From NCBI GenBank assembly GCA_016709675.1, contig JADJMH010000010.1:1-14729 (forward strand): a DNA stretch of 14,729 nt. The letters are read 5' to 3'. Every line of letters begins with the position of its first letter. Within the stretch, counting starts at the first letter, position 1. The stretch is from Candidatus Accumulibacter proximus. Its GTDB lineage: Bacteria > Pseudomonadota > Gammaproteobacteria > Burkholderiales > Rhodocyclaceae. Position numbers and translations under genes: made by a program. Under the pieces are notes generated by a model. That model was not told the origin of the DNA, made no database searches, and worked only from the letters and a program-made list of their open reading frames with translations. Of the stretch, positions 1-8,270 are shown one piece after another.

Positions 1-18
1 CAATCCTCGAAAGTTAGC
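1..18 (+). repeat. Left terminal inverted repeat of the IS4-type element
   Basis: CAATCCTCG followed by AAAGTTAGC. It pairs with the reverse complement of 1377-1394 at 15 of 18 positions. It lies 12 bases beyond the transposase stop codon at 31-33, which is the usual arrangement for an IS end. Confidence 0.7.
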
Positions 19-30
19 CTATTGTCATTG

Positions 31-1217
31 TTACTTGTAAGCGCGAGAGGGGTGCCCGGCGGTTCGGCTGGGGTTTTCGAGGTTAGGGGCGATTAGGGGA
101 CCGAACTTCTGGAGGTTCAACCGATTTCCTCCGAGGATCGGCTGGAAGGCGGCGAGTGGCTGGCGGTTGCAGCCAGAGCCAACGGCCGATCTGGGTCGCT
201 TGATCTTGTCGATTTCAACGTGCGGTTGATCTTCCCCTTAGGAGGAACCGGGATCGGAGGCATCAGTGGCGACATAAGCCGGGGCATTGGGGTTGTCGAA
301 GACCGCCTTGGCGCCGAAATCTTGGCGCGCCCGCATGCAAAGACAATCGAAGTGTGCTCCAGTTACAGCCGCGGCTTGATCCGTTTGAACGCCTCTCCGA
401 TTCGCCAGCGGCGGTGGTGGCGTCAACCGGCAAACGCGGCGGCCGGAAAGATCACTGGATCGAGGAGCGATGTCATCACCACATACACCCGTCCGTTCGG
501 TGTCCTACCCGCACCAAGCGAACCGTGGTCGGCGTGGCCGGGCATTCATAGTCCTTGGCATCGCGGGCATTGGGCGCGCGCAAGACGACGACCTGCTCGC
601 ATTCGACCGGACTGCAGGAACTCGCGTACCACCTTGAATCCTCGCGACAAATCGCAGCGGATGCAGAAGGGGATGCGACGTGCCGTCAGCGCCGACCACC
701 AGCCAACGACAGGGAAAGCCGCGGTCCATCACGAAGCATCGTCGGAGCGCAGACAATCGATCGCCTCGAAGGAGCATCTGACGCTCATCGGACAAAAAAA
801 CTAATGCAGGCGGAAGTTCGAAGCAGGCTCGATTCCCGGCAGGTAGAGCCCGAAAGCCATGCCCGTGACGATCGACCGGACGTTGTCCTTCATCATAGTA
901 GAGGCGAACCGCTGCCATCCCGCCGCGACCACCCGCAAGCCTCTCTCAGCGCGGGATCGGGAAGTGTTCCTCCACCAGTCCCACATCCGGTGCTGATTGA
1001 CCTCGCCGAACACCAGCGCGTTGATCTTGTAACGCGCCTGGTAGAAGGCTTGAGCGGTGGCCTCGCGGACCGAGTCGGCGCGATTGCGCAGGTTGGCGAA
1101 GAACTGATCGAGTTCCGACTGGACGGCGGCGTGGACGCTGGAGAGCAGAAAAACGGGGACCGTTGGCGGGGTCAGGGTACGGCAGCGGGTGAAGTGTTTG
1201 GGGTCGAGGCGAGCCAC
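31..1217 (-). pseudogene. IS4-family transposase, frameshifted
   Basis: The DDE transposase would cut and paste the surrounding IS. From ATG at 1217 the first ~138 codons are open: MARLDPKHFTR, then a helical stretch with FFANLRNRADSVREATAQAF that is typical of IS4-like N-termini. The protein then continues only by changing frame: the region of the first catalytic Asp (VVAA, then DGS) is hit by a shift, DERQMLL and MDRGFPCRWLV (the second Asp region) are readable near 700-800, and RWRIGEAFKRIKPRL near 375-420 matches the Y-R-E-K signature region. The C-terminus reads to a TAA at 31-33. At the position where relatives usually have the catalytic Glu I read Gly-Glu (GGA GAG), so that residue may be changed. 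The full length of about 395 codons fits the family. It is probably inactive unless the shifts are sequencing errors. Confidence 0.75.
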
Positions 1218-1376
1218 TTGGGTAACTCTTGTGAAAACAGATACTTGGAGAGCCTCCTAAGTATGTTGGCATATTCAGGCTGTCATGCAATTCTCCTTTA
1301 TAAACAATGTGTTACGGCGCCATTTTGCCGCAGGAGAACGGCCGACACAAGGCGTGGCGCGAAAAATACGCGATAT

Positions 1377-1394
1377 GCTAGCTAGCGAGGATTG
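1377..1394 (-). repeat. Right terminal inverted repeat of the IS4-type element
   Basis: Read on the minus strand this begins CAATCCTCG and then CTAGCTAGC, the partner of the repeat at 1-18. It sits about 160 bases upstream of the transposase start, leaving room for a promoter. Confidence 0.7.
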
Positions 1395-1442
1395 CACCAA
1401 CGTGGGGCGACTGCTTGTCATACGCCGAGTTCCCGAATACGC

Positions 1443-2085
1443 CTAAGCACTGCAGGCAACTGCGACGGGAGAGCCTTCCGAAACGATTGAATACCACAAC
1501 TGATACACCCTTGTGGTCACTGCCTCAGGAGCATCCCCTCCTGCTACGGCAAGATCAATTGCCCGAGCGCTCATAAGCATCTACCACGCTATCAAGGGAA
1601 AATGCTCGGATTTCACTCTAGTTTTGTTGTATTCCCCAAGCAGCTCTCTCAACATATTATCCACATCTCTTGCTTGCTCAACAGCTGAGAGCCTCCCTAA
1701 ATCAATAAGGTGATGCAGTAGCAACCAAACTTCAAAACACGGCTTGCTAACTGCAACGCGCACACCTTTTCTTCGTGCCTCTTGGATTGCCGCCAAAAAT
1801 CCCCTCAAATGAGTCCCAGAAAGACAGTGGTCAGTATCGAGCAACATCCAACGCTCATCATCAACATCGCACTCAAATCCTTCTAAGCGTTTCAGTACAT
1901 GCGCTGCCACTGAAGTACCATCTTCTGTAGGTACCACATGTATTTTGACTCTAGGGAATTCAAAAGAATCGAAATACTGTTTGGGCGCGTAAGTATCATC
2001 ACAAGCAACATAAAACAGCCGATCATCTCGCAAGGTTCCACGGCTCACGCTTTATCAGCCGCTTTTTGCGTTTTAACAAACTCAC
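1443..2085 (-). pseudogene. rloB: RloB-like protein of an AbiL/RloAB-type defence module, broken
   Basis: RloB-family proteins are the putative effector partner of an AAA15 ATPase in RloAB/AbiL-type abortive-infection modules and are thought to have a Toprim-like nuclease fold. The start I prefer is GTG at 2085, which overlaps the ATPase stop as GTGA and gives the basic N-terminus MSLLKRKKRLIKREPWNLAR. A one-base shift near 2036 is then needed to reach the long open stretch DDRLFYVACDDTYAPKQYF. Family hallmarks follow: acidic WMLLDTDH, then SKPCFEVWLLLHH. An in-frame TAG at 1581-1583 interrupts the protein, after which the same frame continues with AIDLAVAGGD and TTRVYQLWYS to TAG at 1443-1445, resembling the usual RloB tail. 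Total length of about 214 codons is normal. It depends on the upstream ATPase for translation (4-bp overlap). Broken by one shift and one nonsense codon as it stands. Confidence 0.72.
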
Positions 2086-3433
2086 GCCGCAGTCTCCTGC
2101 TCGACAAGTCGATCAACATTACCCAAGAACGGAACGGCACCAAATCTGCCTTGCAAGTAATGTTTTCCAATTTTCCAAGTCCTTACGAACAAAATCCATC
2201 AGCGAGTAGATCTGAGTTTCTAATGCGTCACTCTTTTCCACAAAGAAAATCTCATCTCGCCGAAACAGTTCCAAATCAAGAAGATTTGACTCATGCGTAG
2301 TAACAATTAATTGGCTACCTTGACCGCAACAGGAACGAACAAAAGACTCAAGAAATTTCCAAATAAGCATCGGATGCATACTTCGATCTATCTCATCAAC
2401 GAAATAAATTTCGCTGTTTGATTTTGCTCGATGAAGGACCGGAATTAGTTGCAACAATCTTCTGAGTTCCATCAGATTCTTCCGACAAGTCAAGATTGCC
2501 GACATAGTTGGCACTTGTTTTGTGAGTCGCCTGAATTGATATCCGATAGAACTGGTTTGCATCCTTTCTCTCAATTAGCAACTCAATATCTTTATTCATA
2601 GAAACAATTGCCATCCTCTCTCCACCAGACTCCAGGTCTGAAGGAGTTTTCTCTCATCGACTTAGGAAGGATCGCAACAAGTTCTTCTTCAGAGATTTCA
2701 ACTTTTTCGACACTCAACTTCTCAACGCCCGTTGAACTTGACTTGAGAAAATCTCCAGCGAAATGCAAAAACTCAGCGTCAGTACTTAGCGAATGCCCAA
2801 TTGGTTCAATCGGGTCGCGAGGACCGATCAGGCTCAGGTACAAATTAAACCAGTTCTAACAGCGCGGATATCTGAATTAATGTCGGAAGAATTAATTGGC
2901 CACAACTGTTGCAGAAACGATTGATTCTGTGGGCCGCCAATTGCAGCCATTAAAGATACTTTATCGTTAGCCTTAAAGCCTGGCGCAGAAACAACAACTC
3001 TTCCTTCCGGCTCAGTCAGGCGCTCGTAGAGAATTTGCTCACGAGAACCTTTAATATTAACCAACCATTCTTCCTCAATCGAGCCATCACCAACCTTAAA
3101 TCCGTACCGTACACCTTTCCCTCTGAAATAAATTGCAAATCAAACGAAGAGGCTCATCTGACTGACTTGAAAAGCGAAAGGAATCGCGACCTGTACCTGT
3201 GCCTTTTGTTCGAGTCCCGTTGCAATGGATTTGGCGAATTTCAGCGCCTTGAATAGATTTGATTTCCCGCTCCATTAGCTCCATACATAACAGCCATGCG
3301 AAGAACGTGCTGCCTTGTACCTGGAATCGGGAAAGATGGTTCGTGTGGCTAGTAAGCTTTTTGCTAGCCACTAGAAGAGCGTCTGCTCCTCGCAAAAAGA
3401 GCGGAAGTTGCCCACACAAAATGAAATAAGCAT
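2082..3433 (-). pseudogene. rloA: AAA15-family ATPase (RloA/AbiLi-like), multiply frameshifted
   Basis: This is the ATPase partner of the RloB-like gene, an OLD/SMC-like AAA15 protein of the kind used in abortive-infection systems. ATG at 3433 has a good ribosome site (GGAGG, 9 bases upstream) and yields MLISFCVGNFRSFCEEQT, the classic AAA15 N-terminus. Joining frames gives, in order: the Walker A region GANGAGK near 3268, a middle domain with IEEEWLVN-like and GPQNQSFLQQLWPINSSD stretches, LSEESDGTQK (ABC-type signature region), Walker B IYFVDEIDRSMHP near 2395, the switch QLIVTTHESNLLDL, and the C-terminus YLQGRFGAVPFLGNVDRL ending at TGA 2082-2084. About 450 codons in all, normal for the family. 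At least eight one-base shifts are needed; one lies in the Walker A Lys codon, where AAATC would need one more A. The motifs outside the shifts are intact, so either decay is very recent or the sequence is error-prone here. Confidence 0.75.
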
Positions 3434-3459
3434 ATCGTAACGCCTCCGTTTCTTCTCGC

Positions 3460-3489
3460 ATTGTATGCCTAAGACCAGCATCAAAACAA
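3460..3489 (-). promoter_or_regulatory. Candidate sigma70 promoter of the rloAB-like module
   Basis: On the minus strand TTGTTT (3484-3489) and TACAAT (3460-3465) are separated by 18 bases and lie 27 bases before the ATPase start at 3433. The GGAGG ribosome site falls between them and the ATG. This is sequence resemblance only. Confidence 0.45.
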
Positions 3490-3890
3490 AAAAATTCACC
3501 GCAATGCGAGAGTTTTTCACCGAAAATGCGCTGCTTAGGGAAGACCAAGATAACGAGAGCGGATGCGACAGACTGGTAAGACGGCGACCGCAACTACTCG
3601 CCAAGATCTCCTGATGCCCCCTCCCGAAACCAAGCCCCCCCAAAGTGGGTCATCTGCTCGCGACTTCCCGGGCAAGCGCGGATCAACGGCGCCACCAACC
3701 CCGCACGCCGAATCGATGACCGCAGCCAACGGCACGAGCAAGCAGTACCCCGGACGCAGACTGGAGAAATAGCTGCCGTTCGTGGCCTTGAAGGCTCGAA
3801 CAGAGGAAAGGCAACAGGTCCCACTCGCATACCGGGCCAACGGCGGAATTGGGCGAACTGCCGCCAGCAGCTGCGGCCACAAGTGAAAGG
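3490..3890. other. No recognisable gene
   Basis: Four hundred bases between the promoter of the ATPase gene and the IS5 element. Short open frames exist on both strands (for example 3563-3772 plus) but are Pro/Thr-rich or Arg-rich, have no recognisable motif and look like chance frames in GC-rich DNA. There is a C-run at 3636-3642. It may be the remains of an older insertion, but I cannot identify it. Confidence 0.4.
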
Positions 3891-3905
3891 GCGTTGGTGT
3901 AGTAT
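3891..3905 (+). repeat. Candidate left inverted repeat of the IS5 element
   Basis: GCGTTGGTGTAGTAT matches the reverse complement of 4998-5012 at 12 of 15 positions. It lies 52 bases before the transposase start codon. Confidence 0.55.
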
Positions 3906-3956
3906 ATTGGCATTAGCTGGGGTGTGACGTAGTTTGGCTGTCCGAGGAGATGGGTC

Positions 3957-4925
3957 ATGGCAATGAGAGTGAAGCCGGACACTGGCGAGGTGGGGTTGAA
4001 GCAACGGTACCGGGTGACGAACTGGTCGGAGTACGACCGGGCCTTGGTCAACCGAGGCAATCTGACGATCTGGTTCGATGACGCGAGTATTCGGGATCAG
4101 TGGACGCCGCCACCACCGGTTGGCCGTGGCAAGCCAGGGCTGTACTCGGAAACCGCTATTCAGACCTGCCTGACGATCAAGGCCTTGTTCCAGTTGCCCT
4201 ACCGCGCCACGGAAGGGCTGATCAAGTCGCTGATGCGCCTGTGTCACCTGGACCTGCCGGTGCCGGACCACACCCACATGTCGCGACGGGCCGGCGAGCT
4301 TTCGGTGACGATCCCGCGCCGGCCGCGCAAGGGACCGACGCACGTGGTAATTGATTCGACCGGCCTGAAGATCTTCGGCGAAGGCGAATGGAAAGTGCGT
4401 CAGCACGGGGTGGGCAAGCGCCGCACGTGGCGCAAGGTCCATCTGGCCGTAGACGAAGCCACCAAGGACATCATCGGCATTGAAGTGACCACCACCGCCT
4501 GGGGCGACAGTGAAATCTTGCCCGGCCTGCTCGACCAGGTCGAAGGCGAGATCGCCCAAGTCTCGGCCGATGGCGCCTACGACAGCCACGGCTGCCATGC
4601 GGCGATCGCCGAGCGGGACGCGCGTGCCACCATCCCGCCACGCGATGGTGCGGTCACGTGGGGAGATGACCACCCCCGCGACGTCATCCTCCAGGAAATC
4701 GAGGCCAAGGGGCTCGACGGCTGGAAGAACGATAGCGGCTACCACCGGCGCAGCATTGCCGAGAACATGATGTACCGGCTCAAGCAACTGGGCGACAGCC
4801 TGTACTCCCGAACCTTTGAACGGCAGGTCAACGAAGCCCACGTCCGGGCGGCGATCATCAACACGTTCACCTACCTGGGCATGCCGCAATCTGTCCGGGT
4901 AGGGCAAATTGCGTCCGCTGCATGA
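3957..4925 (+). CDS. IS5-family transposase (DDE), intact
   Basis: A 322-residue DDE transposase that would mobilise the surrounding element. The start at 3957 is preceded by GAGGAG at 3944-3949, seven bases away. The N-terminal part (residues ~23-60) has the IS903-type pattern NWSEYDRALVNRGNLTIWF. The catalytic core follows: VIDSTGLKIFGEGEW with Asp133, VSADGAYDS with Asp205, and YHRRSIAENMMYRLKQL with Glu269, so the DDE triad looks complete and in the right order. RKVHLAVDE lies between the first two acidic residues, as in relatives. Length is normal for the group (about 300-325). No frameshift is seen, so the protein is probably functional. The long open frame on the opposite strand is its shadow. 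Confidence 0.93.
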   Translation: MAMRVKPDTGEVGLKQRYRVTNWSEYDRALVNRGNLTIWFDDASIRDQWTPPPPVGRGKPGLYSETAIQTCLTIKALFQLPYRATEGLIKSLMRLCHLDLPVPDHTHMSRRAGELSVTIPRRPRKGPTHVVIDSTGLKIFGEGEWKVRQHGVGKRRTWRKVHLAVDEATKDIIGIEVTTTAWGDSEILPGLLDQVEGEIAQVSADGAYDSHGCHAAIAERDARATIPPRDGAVTWGDDHPRDVILQEIEAKGLDGWKNDSGYHRRSIAENMMYRLKQLGDSLYSRTFERQVNEAHVRAAIINTFTYLGMPQSVRVGQIASAA

Positions 4926-4997
4926 CGAAGGACGGGAAATGGCGGAGTTCATGCCGAAAATGAGAAATTCAGTTCTATGGAATATTAGTAGTTACTA

Positions 4998-5012
4998 ATA
5001 GTGCACCAATGC
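4998..5012 (-). repeat. Candidate right inverted repeat of the IS5 element
   Basis: Minus-strand GCATTGGTGCACTAT, partner of 3891-3905. It lies about 72 bases after the transposase stop. Confidence 0.55.
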
Positions 5013-5309
5013 TGGCCACTGAATTTTCGTGGCTTGCTGTCGGCAACCGACCCATTGCTACCCGATGATATTTTCATGGGCAATGTCGGCTTACTGATCG
5101 CCAAGCTGACGTACACTGTGATCTGGGCGCCGGCTGCAGCTCGGCCAATGCCGCCATTGGCATTTCTTCATATGATTGGCCGGTGTCGCGCAGTTTGCCG
5201 ACGTTGAGGCTGAATTTCCTCTGAATCGCCGCTTCTGACGCCGACGAATGAGTGGCACTTCGCACAAGTCGGCTTCGAGGCGCAAAGCCATACCATACCT
5301 GATCGACGA
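5013..5309. other. Intergenic region, no recognisable gene
   Basis: Nearly 300 bases between the IS5 right end and the end of the hydrolase gene. Open frames on the minus strand at 5074-5265 and 5091-5291 (up to 66 codons) have no known motif and no clear ribosome site. I see no strong terminator for the hydrolase gene here. Confidence 0.4.
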
Positions 5310-7007
5310 CTACTCATATACAAAAGCAGGCTTGATCAGGGAAAGACAACTGCTGTCGGGCGGTTGAATTGGGTTGTTGAGAAAGGCGGCGGCAATTTGA
5401 GCCGAGCAGGCAGCGGCAGGCAAACCGGGCTTCAATATTAGCGAAATGTGCCCGACGCTCGGAAATGTAAAGACATGGGCGGTCTTGAAATTGCTGGCTA
5501 CGGCTTGCCCATAGGGCTGTGGTGTAACAGGATCGTATGCACCATTGAGGACCAGTATGGGAGTTTCCCGATTCTCGTAGATGAATGGTGGCTTCAGCTC
5601 GACGTTGATTACCTCACAAGCTCTGCGCACGCTATCGGCTTCCCGTTTTCCAAGGGGAAGCACTTGAGGATAGGGTACCGGCAACACCTGTGAGGGACTG
5701 ACGCCAAGCGATTTGGTCCGAGCACAGAGGACGGTGTGATACATCTCTCTCGCATTGCCAGTCACCAGCGCGTTCGACAGGGGTTTTTCGATCCAGCGAA
5801 AGTCCCCCTGACTCGCCGCATGAACCAGCCTGGGAACATCATTCGCATCCGTTGTTCCGTATAGCGATGGCAAGATGCCATCAATCAAGGTCGTTCCATC
5901 GAGCTTGGTTGCAATCGTATCCTTGCTGGAGGGTACGGTGAGGGTAATGGGAATCGGGTTCTGGTTGAGTTGATCGACGACCGTCAAGAACTTCTGTTCA
6001 AGATTGGGATAGGTGTGGCTACACCGTTGATCTTGAGCGCAATCGTGGAAAACAGTGCGCAGGGCGTAGCTGATCGTGTGACTGGACGCAAGATTGAAAT
6101 CAATATCGGGTCTCATGACTCCGTCCAGGATCGCGCTACGTAGCTTCGCCTGGTGCTTATCCGTCTGAGCAATGACGTACTCCCCCAACAAAGTTCCGTA
6201 GGAGCCCCCGTAGAAATTGAATTGGCGGTAGCCCAGGGTTTTGGCCACAAAGTAGATGTCTGTGGCATTTTCGCGGGTATTGAAGGCACTGGTGTCAATT
6301 CCCTGCGACTTGAAGCGATCGTTACATGCCTTGATCCAGCCCGGATCGGTGGCCTCCTTCTCCCCTTTGGCCACCGCGATTTTGTACGCATTGATCTCCG
6401 GGCAGGACAGGAATGGCTTGGAGTACCGAGTCCCCCGTTCTTCCACGAAGATCAAATCGCGGCTTTTCAAAATGGTGATCAATCCGGGAGATTTTCCCGG
6501 TATGGCGGCGTTCACGAACACGCCGATGGTGGTGTCACCGGGGCCTCCCTGTTCCACGAACAAGGGATCGGGCGCAGGCATATTGCCCGTACTGCGGACG
6601 CGCACAACAGCGAGTTGGATGGTACGCCCGTCAGCCTGCTCGTGCTGTTCGGGGACGGTAACATAGCCGCAGTCCGACTGGTGGGGGAGAAAAACGCGGC
6701 CAAAAAACCTGGTGGTCCGCGGGCGAAGAGGACGCGCCGCGCAAGCGGCCCCACCCCCACCGAACGGCCCGGAGACACGGGAGGGGCAGGGAACACAAGA
6801 ACCGGGAACCCCCAGCCCCCGCAGCAGAACACACCCCGGAGCGGCAATGGAATTGGGTACGTCAAAGGTCTTGCAGCTAACGGTTTGCCAAGCCGTACCA
6901 AAGTTTTCCCGATTTGGCATCATCCCATTCACGGAACAACTGACATTGGCGGCGACTACAATGGTCAGAAGTGTTGATGAGGAGAGTAGAGTTTTTCGTC
7001 TGTTCAT
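5310..7007 (-). CDS. Secreted alpha/beta hydrolase, TAP/tripeptidyl-aminopeptidase-like
   Basis: Likely an exported serine peptidase or esterase of the proline-iminopeptidase/TAP family, acting on short peptides or esters outside the cytoplasm. I place the start at ATG 7007 because it begins MNRRKTLLSSSTLLTIVVAA, a good signal peptide; the frame is open to 7232 but the extra 75 residues precede the signal and look non-coding. Residue ~100 onward reads DCGYVTVPEQHEQ, then EQGGPGDTT (oxyanion region), VEERGTRYS, the nucleophile elbow YGGSYGTLLGEY (Ser ~269), LVLNGAYDPVTP (Asp ~492) and FPSVGHIS (His ~520), a complete triad. About 565 residues, long for the family. Residues ~54-97 are an unusual Gly/Pro/Arg/Cys-rich insert encoded by a T-free tract (6717-6847). 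No ribosome site is convincing. Neighbours give no pathway hint. Confidence 0.82.
   Translation of the reverse strand: MNRRKTLLSSSTLLTIVVAANVSCSVNGMMPNRENFGTAWQTVSCKTFDVPNSIAAPGCVLLRGLGVPGSCVPCPSRVSGPFGGGGAACAARPLRPRTTRFFGRVFLPHQSDCGYVTVPEQHEQADGRTIQLAVVRVRSTGNMPAPDPLFVEQGGPGDTTIGVFVNAAIPGKSPGLITILKSRDLIFVEERGTRYSKPFLSCPEINAYKIAVAKGEKEATDPGWIKACNDRFKSQGIDTSAFNTRENATDIYFVAKTLGYRQFNFYGGSYGTLLGEYVIAQTDKHQAKLRSAILDGVMRPDIDFNLASSHTISYALRTVFHDCAQDQRCSHTYPNLEQKFLTVVDQLNQNPIPITLTVPSSKDTIATKLDGTTLIDGILPSLYGTTDANDVPRLVHAASQGDFRWIEKPLSNALVTGNAREMYHTVLCARTKSLGVSPSQVLPVPYPQVLPLGKREADSVRRACEVINVELKPPFIYENRETPILVLNGAYDPVTPQPYGQAVASNFKTAHVFTFPSVGHISLILKPGLPAAACSAQIAAAFLNNPIQPPDSSCLSLIKPAFVYE
6717..6847. other. 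131-base tract with no T on the plus strand
   Basis: From 6717 through 6847 the plus strand contains only A, C and G; the coding (minus) strand therefore has no A. The tract has many C and G runs and lies in frame inside the hydrolase gene, between the signal-peptide region and the conserved DCGYVTVP start of the catalytic domain. The protein it encodes (GVPGSCVPCPSRVSGPFGGG and following) has no counterpart I know in the family, so it is probably an insertion or a sequencing or assembly artefact. Confidence 0.8.
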
Positions 7008-7344
7008 CTTGAACCGCCATTTGCGCTGGTGTCCGCTCATGTTATCGATGGGCAAGTATGATCGTACCTGTTCGGCATCGGGACTTTGTCTGGAATTTTG
7101 TGCTTCGGAATGACTGGTGTCGTGTCTGCAGCCCTTGATATGGCACAGGTGCGAAAGACTGATTTGACCGAGTATTTTGAGTTGGCCGGACCGCAGGTTT
7201 CGGAGCCGCGCGGCCCTTTGAACGTGAGCCATTCAACGAGGCCGAACTTCCGCTACTGGCCGATTGTACACACAGAGCATTCCGCCTGAAAGCGGCCGCA
7301 CGCCGCCAATAGACTTGGCGACGGTGCGACCGGATCTCAAACCG

Positions 7345-7425
7345 CCAAATCTCGGTCTGCTCCGAGATCTCCAGCGCGTCATCCACCTCGATACCCAGGT
7401 ATCGCACGGTGCTTTCGAGCCTATG
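7345..7425 (-). pseudogene. C-terminal remnant of a tyrosine recombinase/integrase
   Basis: The minus strand reads LESTVRYLGIEVDDALEI then SEQTE. This matches the very end of a group of site-specific tyrosine recombinases, in which the catalytic Tyr lies in the STVRYLG segment. Nothing of the rest of the enzyme (the R-H-R residues) is visible upstream, because the homology begins abruptly at ~7425 just before unrelated sequence and the duplicated modC segment. The stop that normally follows is missing and the frame runs on. It is a 5'-truncated fragment, recognised from memory of the family motif. Confidence 0.55.
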
Positions 7426-7560
7426 CACTGAAGTCCATAGGCTGGAGTGGTCGTCGTGAGATATTCCATTGCCCCAGGGGCCCGGTCGCTCGGCGTGCCG
7501 TACAAGCCCTTCATCGCAATCGCAAGGGAATCCTCTGCACCCTGGCGCGTTGTATGCCGT

Positions 7561-8270
7561 TCAGGCGAGGAGTGCGACGCCTTGATCTGCGCCTTCAGCG
7601 CCAGGCCGGGCCGGATCTCCAGCCTCGCCGCTGAACGGCGGGTGATGCGGGCGAGCAGCGGCTCGCCGGCGACATCGAGGCTGACCAGGACGTGGCCCGG
7701 CGTGTCGGTCGACGCCAGATCGACGACCGTCGCCTCGACGCTGTTGAGAATGCTGCTGTGTACCTGCGGCACCAGCGCCAGGCTGACATCGCGCGCGTGA
7801 ATGCGGCAGCGGCGCGGCGAGCAGGGCGCGGGCGATCGCCACGCGCTGGCGTTCGCCACCGGAGAGCTGGCCGGAAAGCGGTCGAGCAGGTGTTCGATGC
7901 CGAGCAATTCGGCGACTTCGGAGAGGGCGAAGTGGCGCTTGCTGGCCGGCGTGCGCTGTTCGCCGAATTGCATGTTGCCGCGCACTGAAAGATGAGGAAA
8001 GAGGCTGGCTTCCTGAAAGACCATCCCCAACGCGCGCTGGTGCGGCGGCACGAACAGGCCTTTTACCTCGTCCTGCCAGACGTCGTCGCCGACTGCAAAG
8101 TATCCGTCGGCGGCACGCTCGAGTCCGGCGATGGCGCGCAGACAGGTGGTCTTGCCCGAACCGGAATGGCCGAAGAGACCGGTGACGCCGCGACCCGGCA
8201 GCGTCAGGTCGACCTCGAGCTTGAAGTCGCGACGTTCGATGCGCAGGCGGGCACGGATTTCCCGGCTCAT
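7561..8270 (-). pseudogene. modC: modC second copy, internally deleted molybdate ABC ATPase
   Basis: This is a damaged copy of the ModC ATPase encoded at 10144-11218. ATG at 8270 overlaps the modB remnant stop as ATGA. Residues 1-~130 are intact and match the other copy: Walker A GHSGSGKTT at 34-42, the Q-loop in LGMVFQEASLFPH. A one-base loss near 7870 scrambles the LSGGE signature, and a deletion of ~365 bases then removes Walker B, the D-loop and the H-loop, joining directly to the TOBE domain (CRIHARDVSLALVPQ). The deletion restores the frame. Microhomology TGCGGC flanks both deletion points in the intact copy. A further one-base loss near 7578 removes the normal stop (TGA at 7561-7563), so the frame runs on to 7233. 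It cannot hydrolyse ATP. Confidence 0.87.

Larger units (their letters stand above)
1..1394 (-). mobile_element. IS4-type insertion sequence with decayed transposase
   Basis: This is a complete insertion sequence of about 1.39 kb, bounded by imperfect 18-bp terminal inverted repeats at 1-18 and 1377-1394 that match at 15 of 18 positions; the outer nine bases, CAATCCTCG, are identical. Almost all of the interior is one transposase gene on the minus strand (31-1217), as expected for a single-gene IS. The element ends 49 bases before the end of the rloB-like gene, so it inserted directly downstream of that module. The target duplication cannot be tested because the left flank is outside the window. 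The family assignment rests on the transposase motifs. The boundaries rest on the inverted repeats and could be off by a base or two. Confidence 0.72.
3891..5012 (+). mobile_element. IS5-family insertion sequence (IS903-like group)
   Basis: An element of about 1.12 kb containing a single intact transposase gene. Candidate terminal inverted repeats are GCGTTGGTGTAGTAT at 3891-3905 and, on the other strand, GCATTGGTGCACTAT from 5012 to 4998, identical at 12 of 15 positions. I could not find a convincing target duplication in the flanks, so the exact ends may lie a few bases further out. It separates the rloAB-like module from the hydrolase gene. Its open reading frame contrasts with the broken neighbours, suggesting recent arrival or a multicopy element. 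Confidence 0.72.

Noticed and set aside
220..1385. Plus-strand frames 220-804 and 555-1385
   Set aside because: They run antisense to the IS4-type transposase, whose motifs are clear on the minus strand.
3594..4952. 452-codon open frame on the minus strand
   Set aside because: It is antisense to the intact IS5 transposase, is Arg/Pro/His-rich and has no motif; high-GC shadow.
3870..5020. Target-site duplication GGCCAC flanking the IS5 element
   Set aside because: GGCCAC occurs on both sides, but its distances from the inverted repeats differ (about 10 bases versus 1), so it does not fit the element ends.
6717..6847. Diversity-generating retroelement variable region
   Set aside because: Loss of A on the coding strand brings adenine mutagenesis to mind, but there is no reverse transcriptase, no template repeat and no C-type lectin domain in the window.
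6153..6977. 274-codon plus-strand frame
   Set aside because: Antisense of the hydrolase gene, with no recognisable domain.
7008..7232. Upstream extension of the hydrolase to 7232
   Set aside because: It would put 75 residues ahead of a good signal peptide; no ribosome site and no family match support it. ATG 7040 is possible but also precedes the signal.
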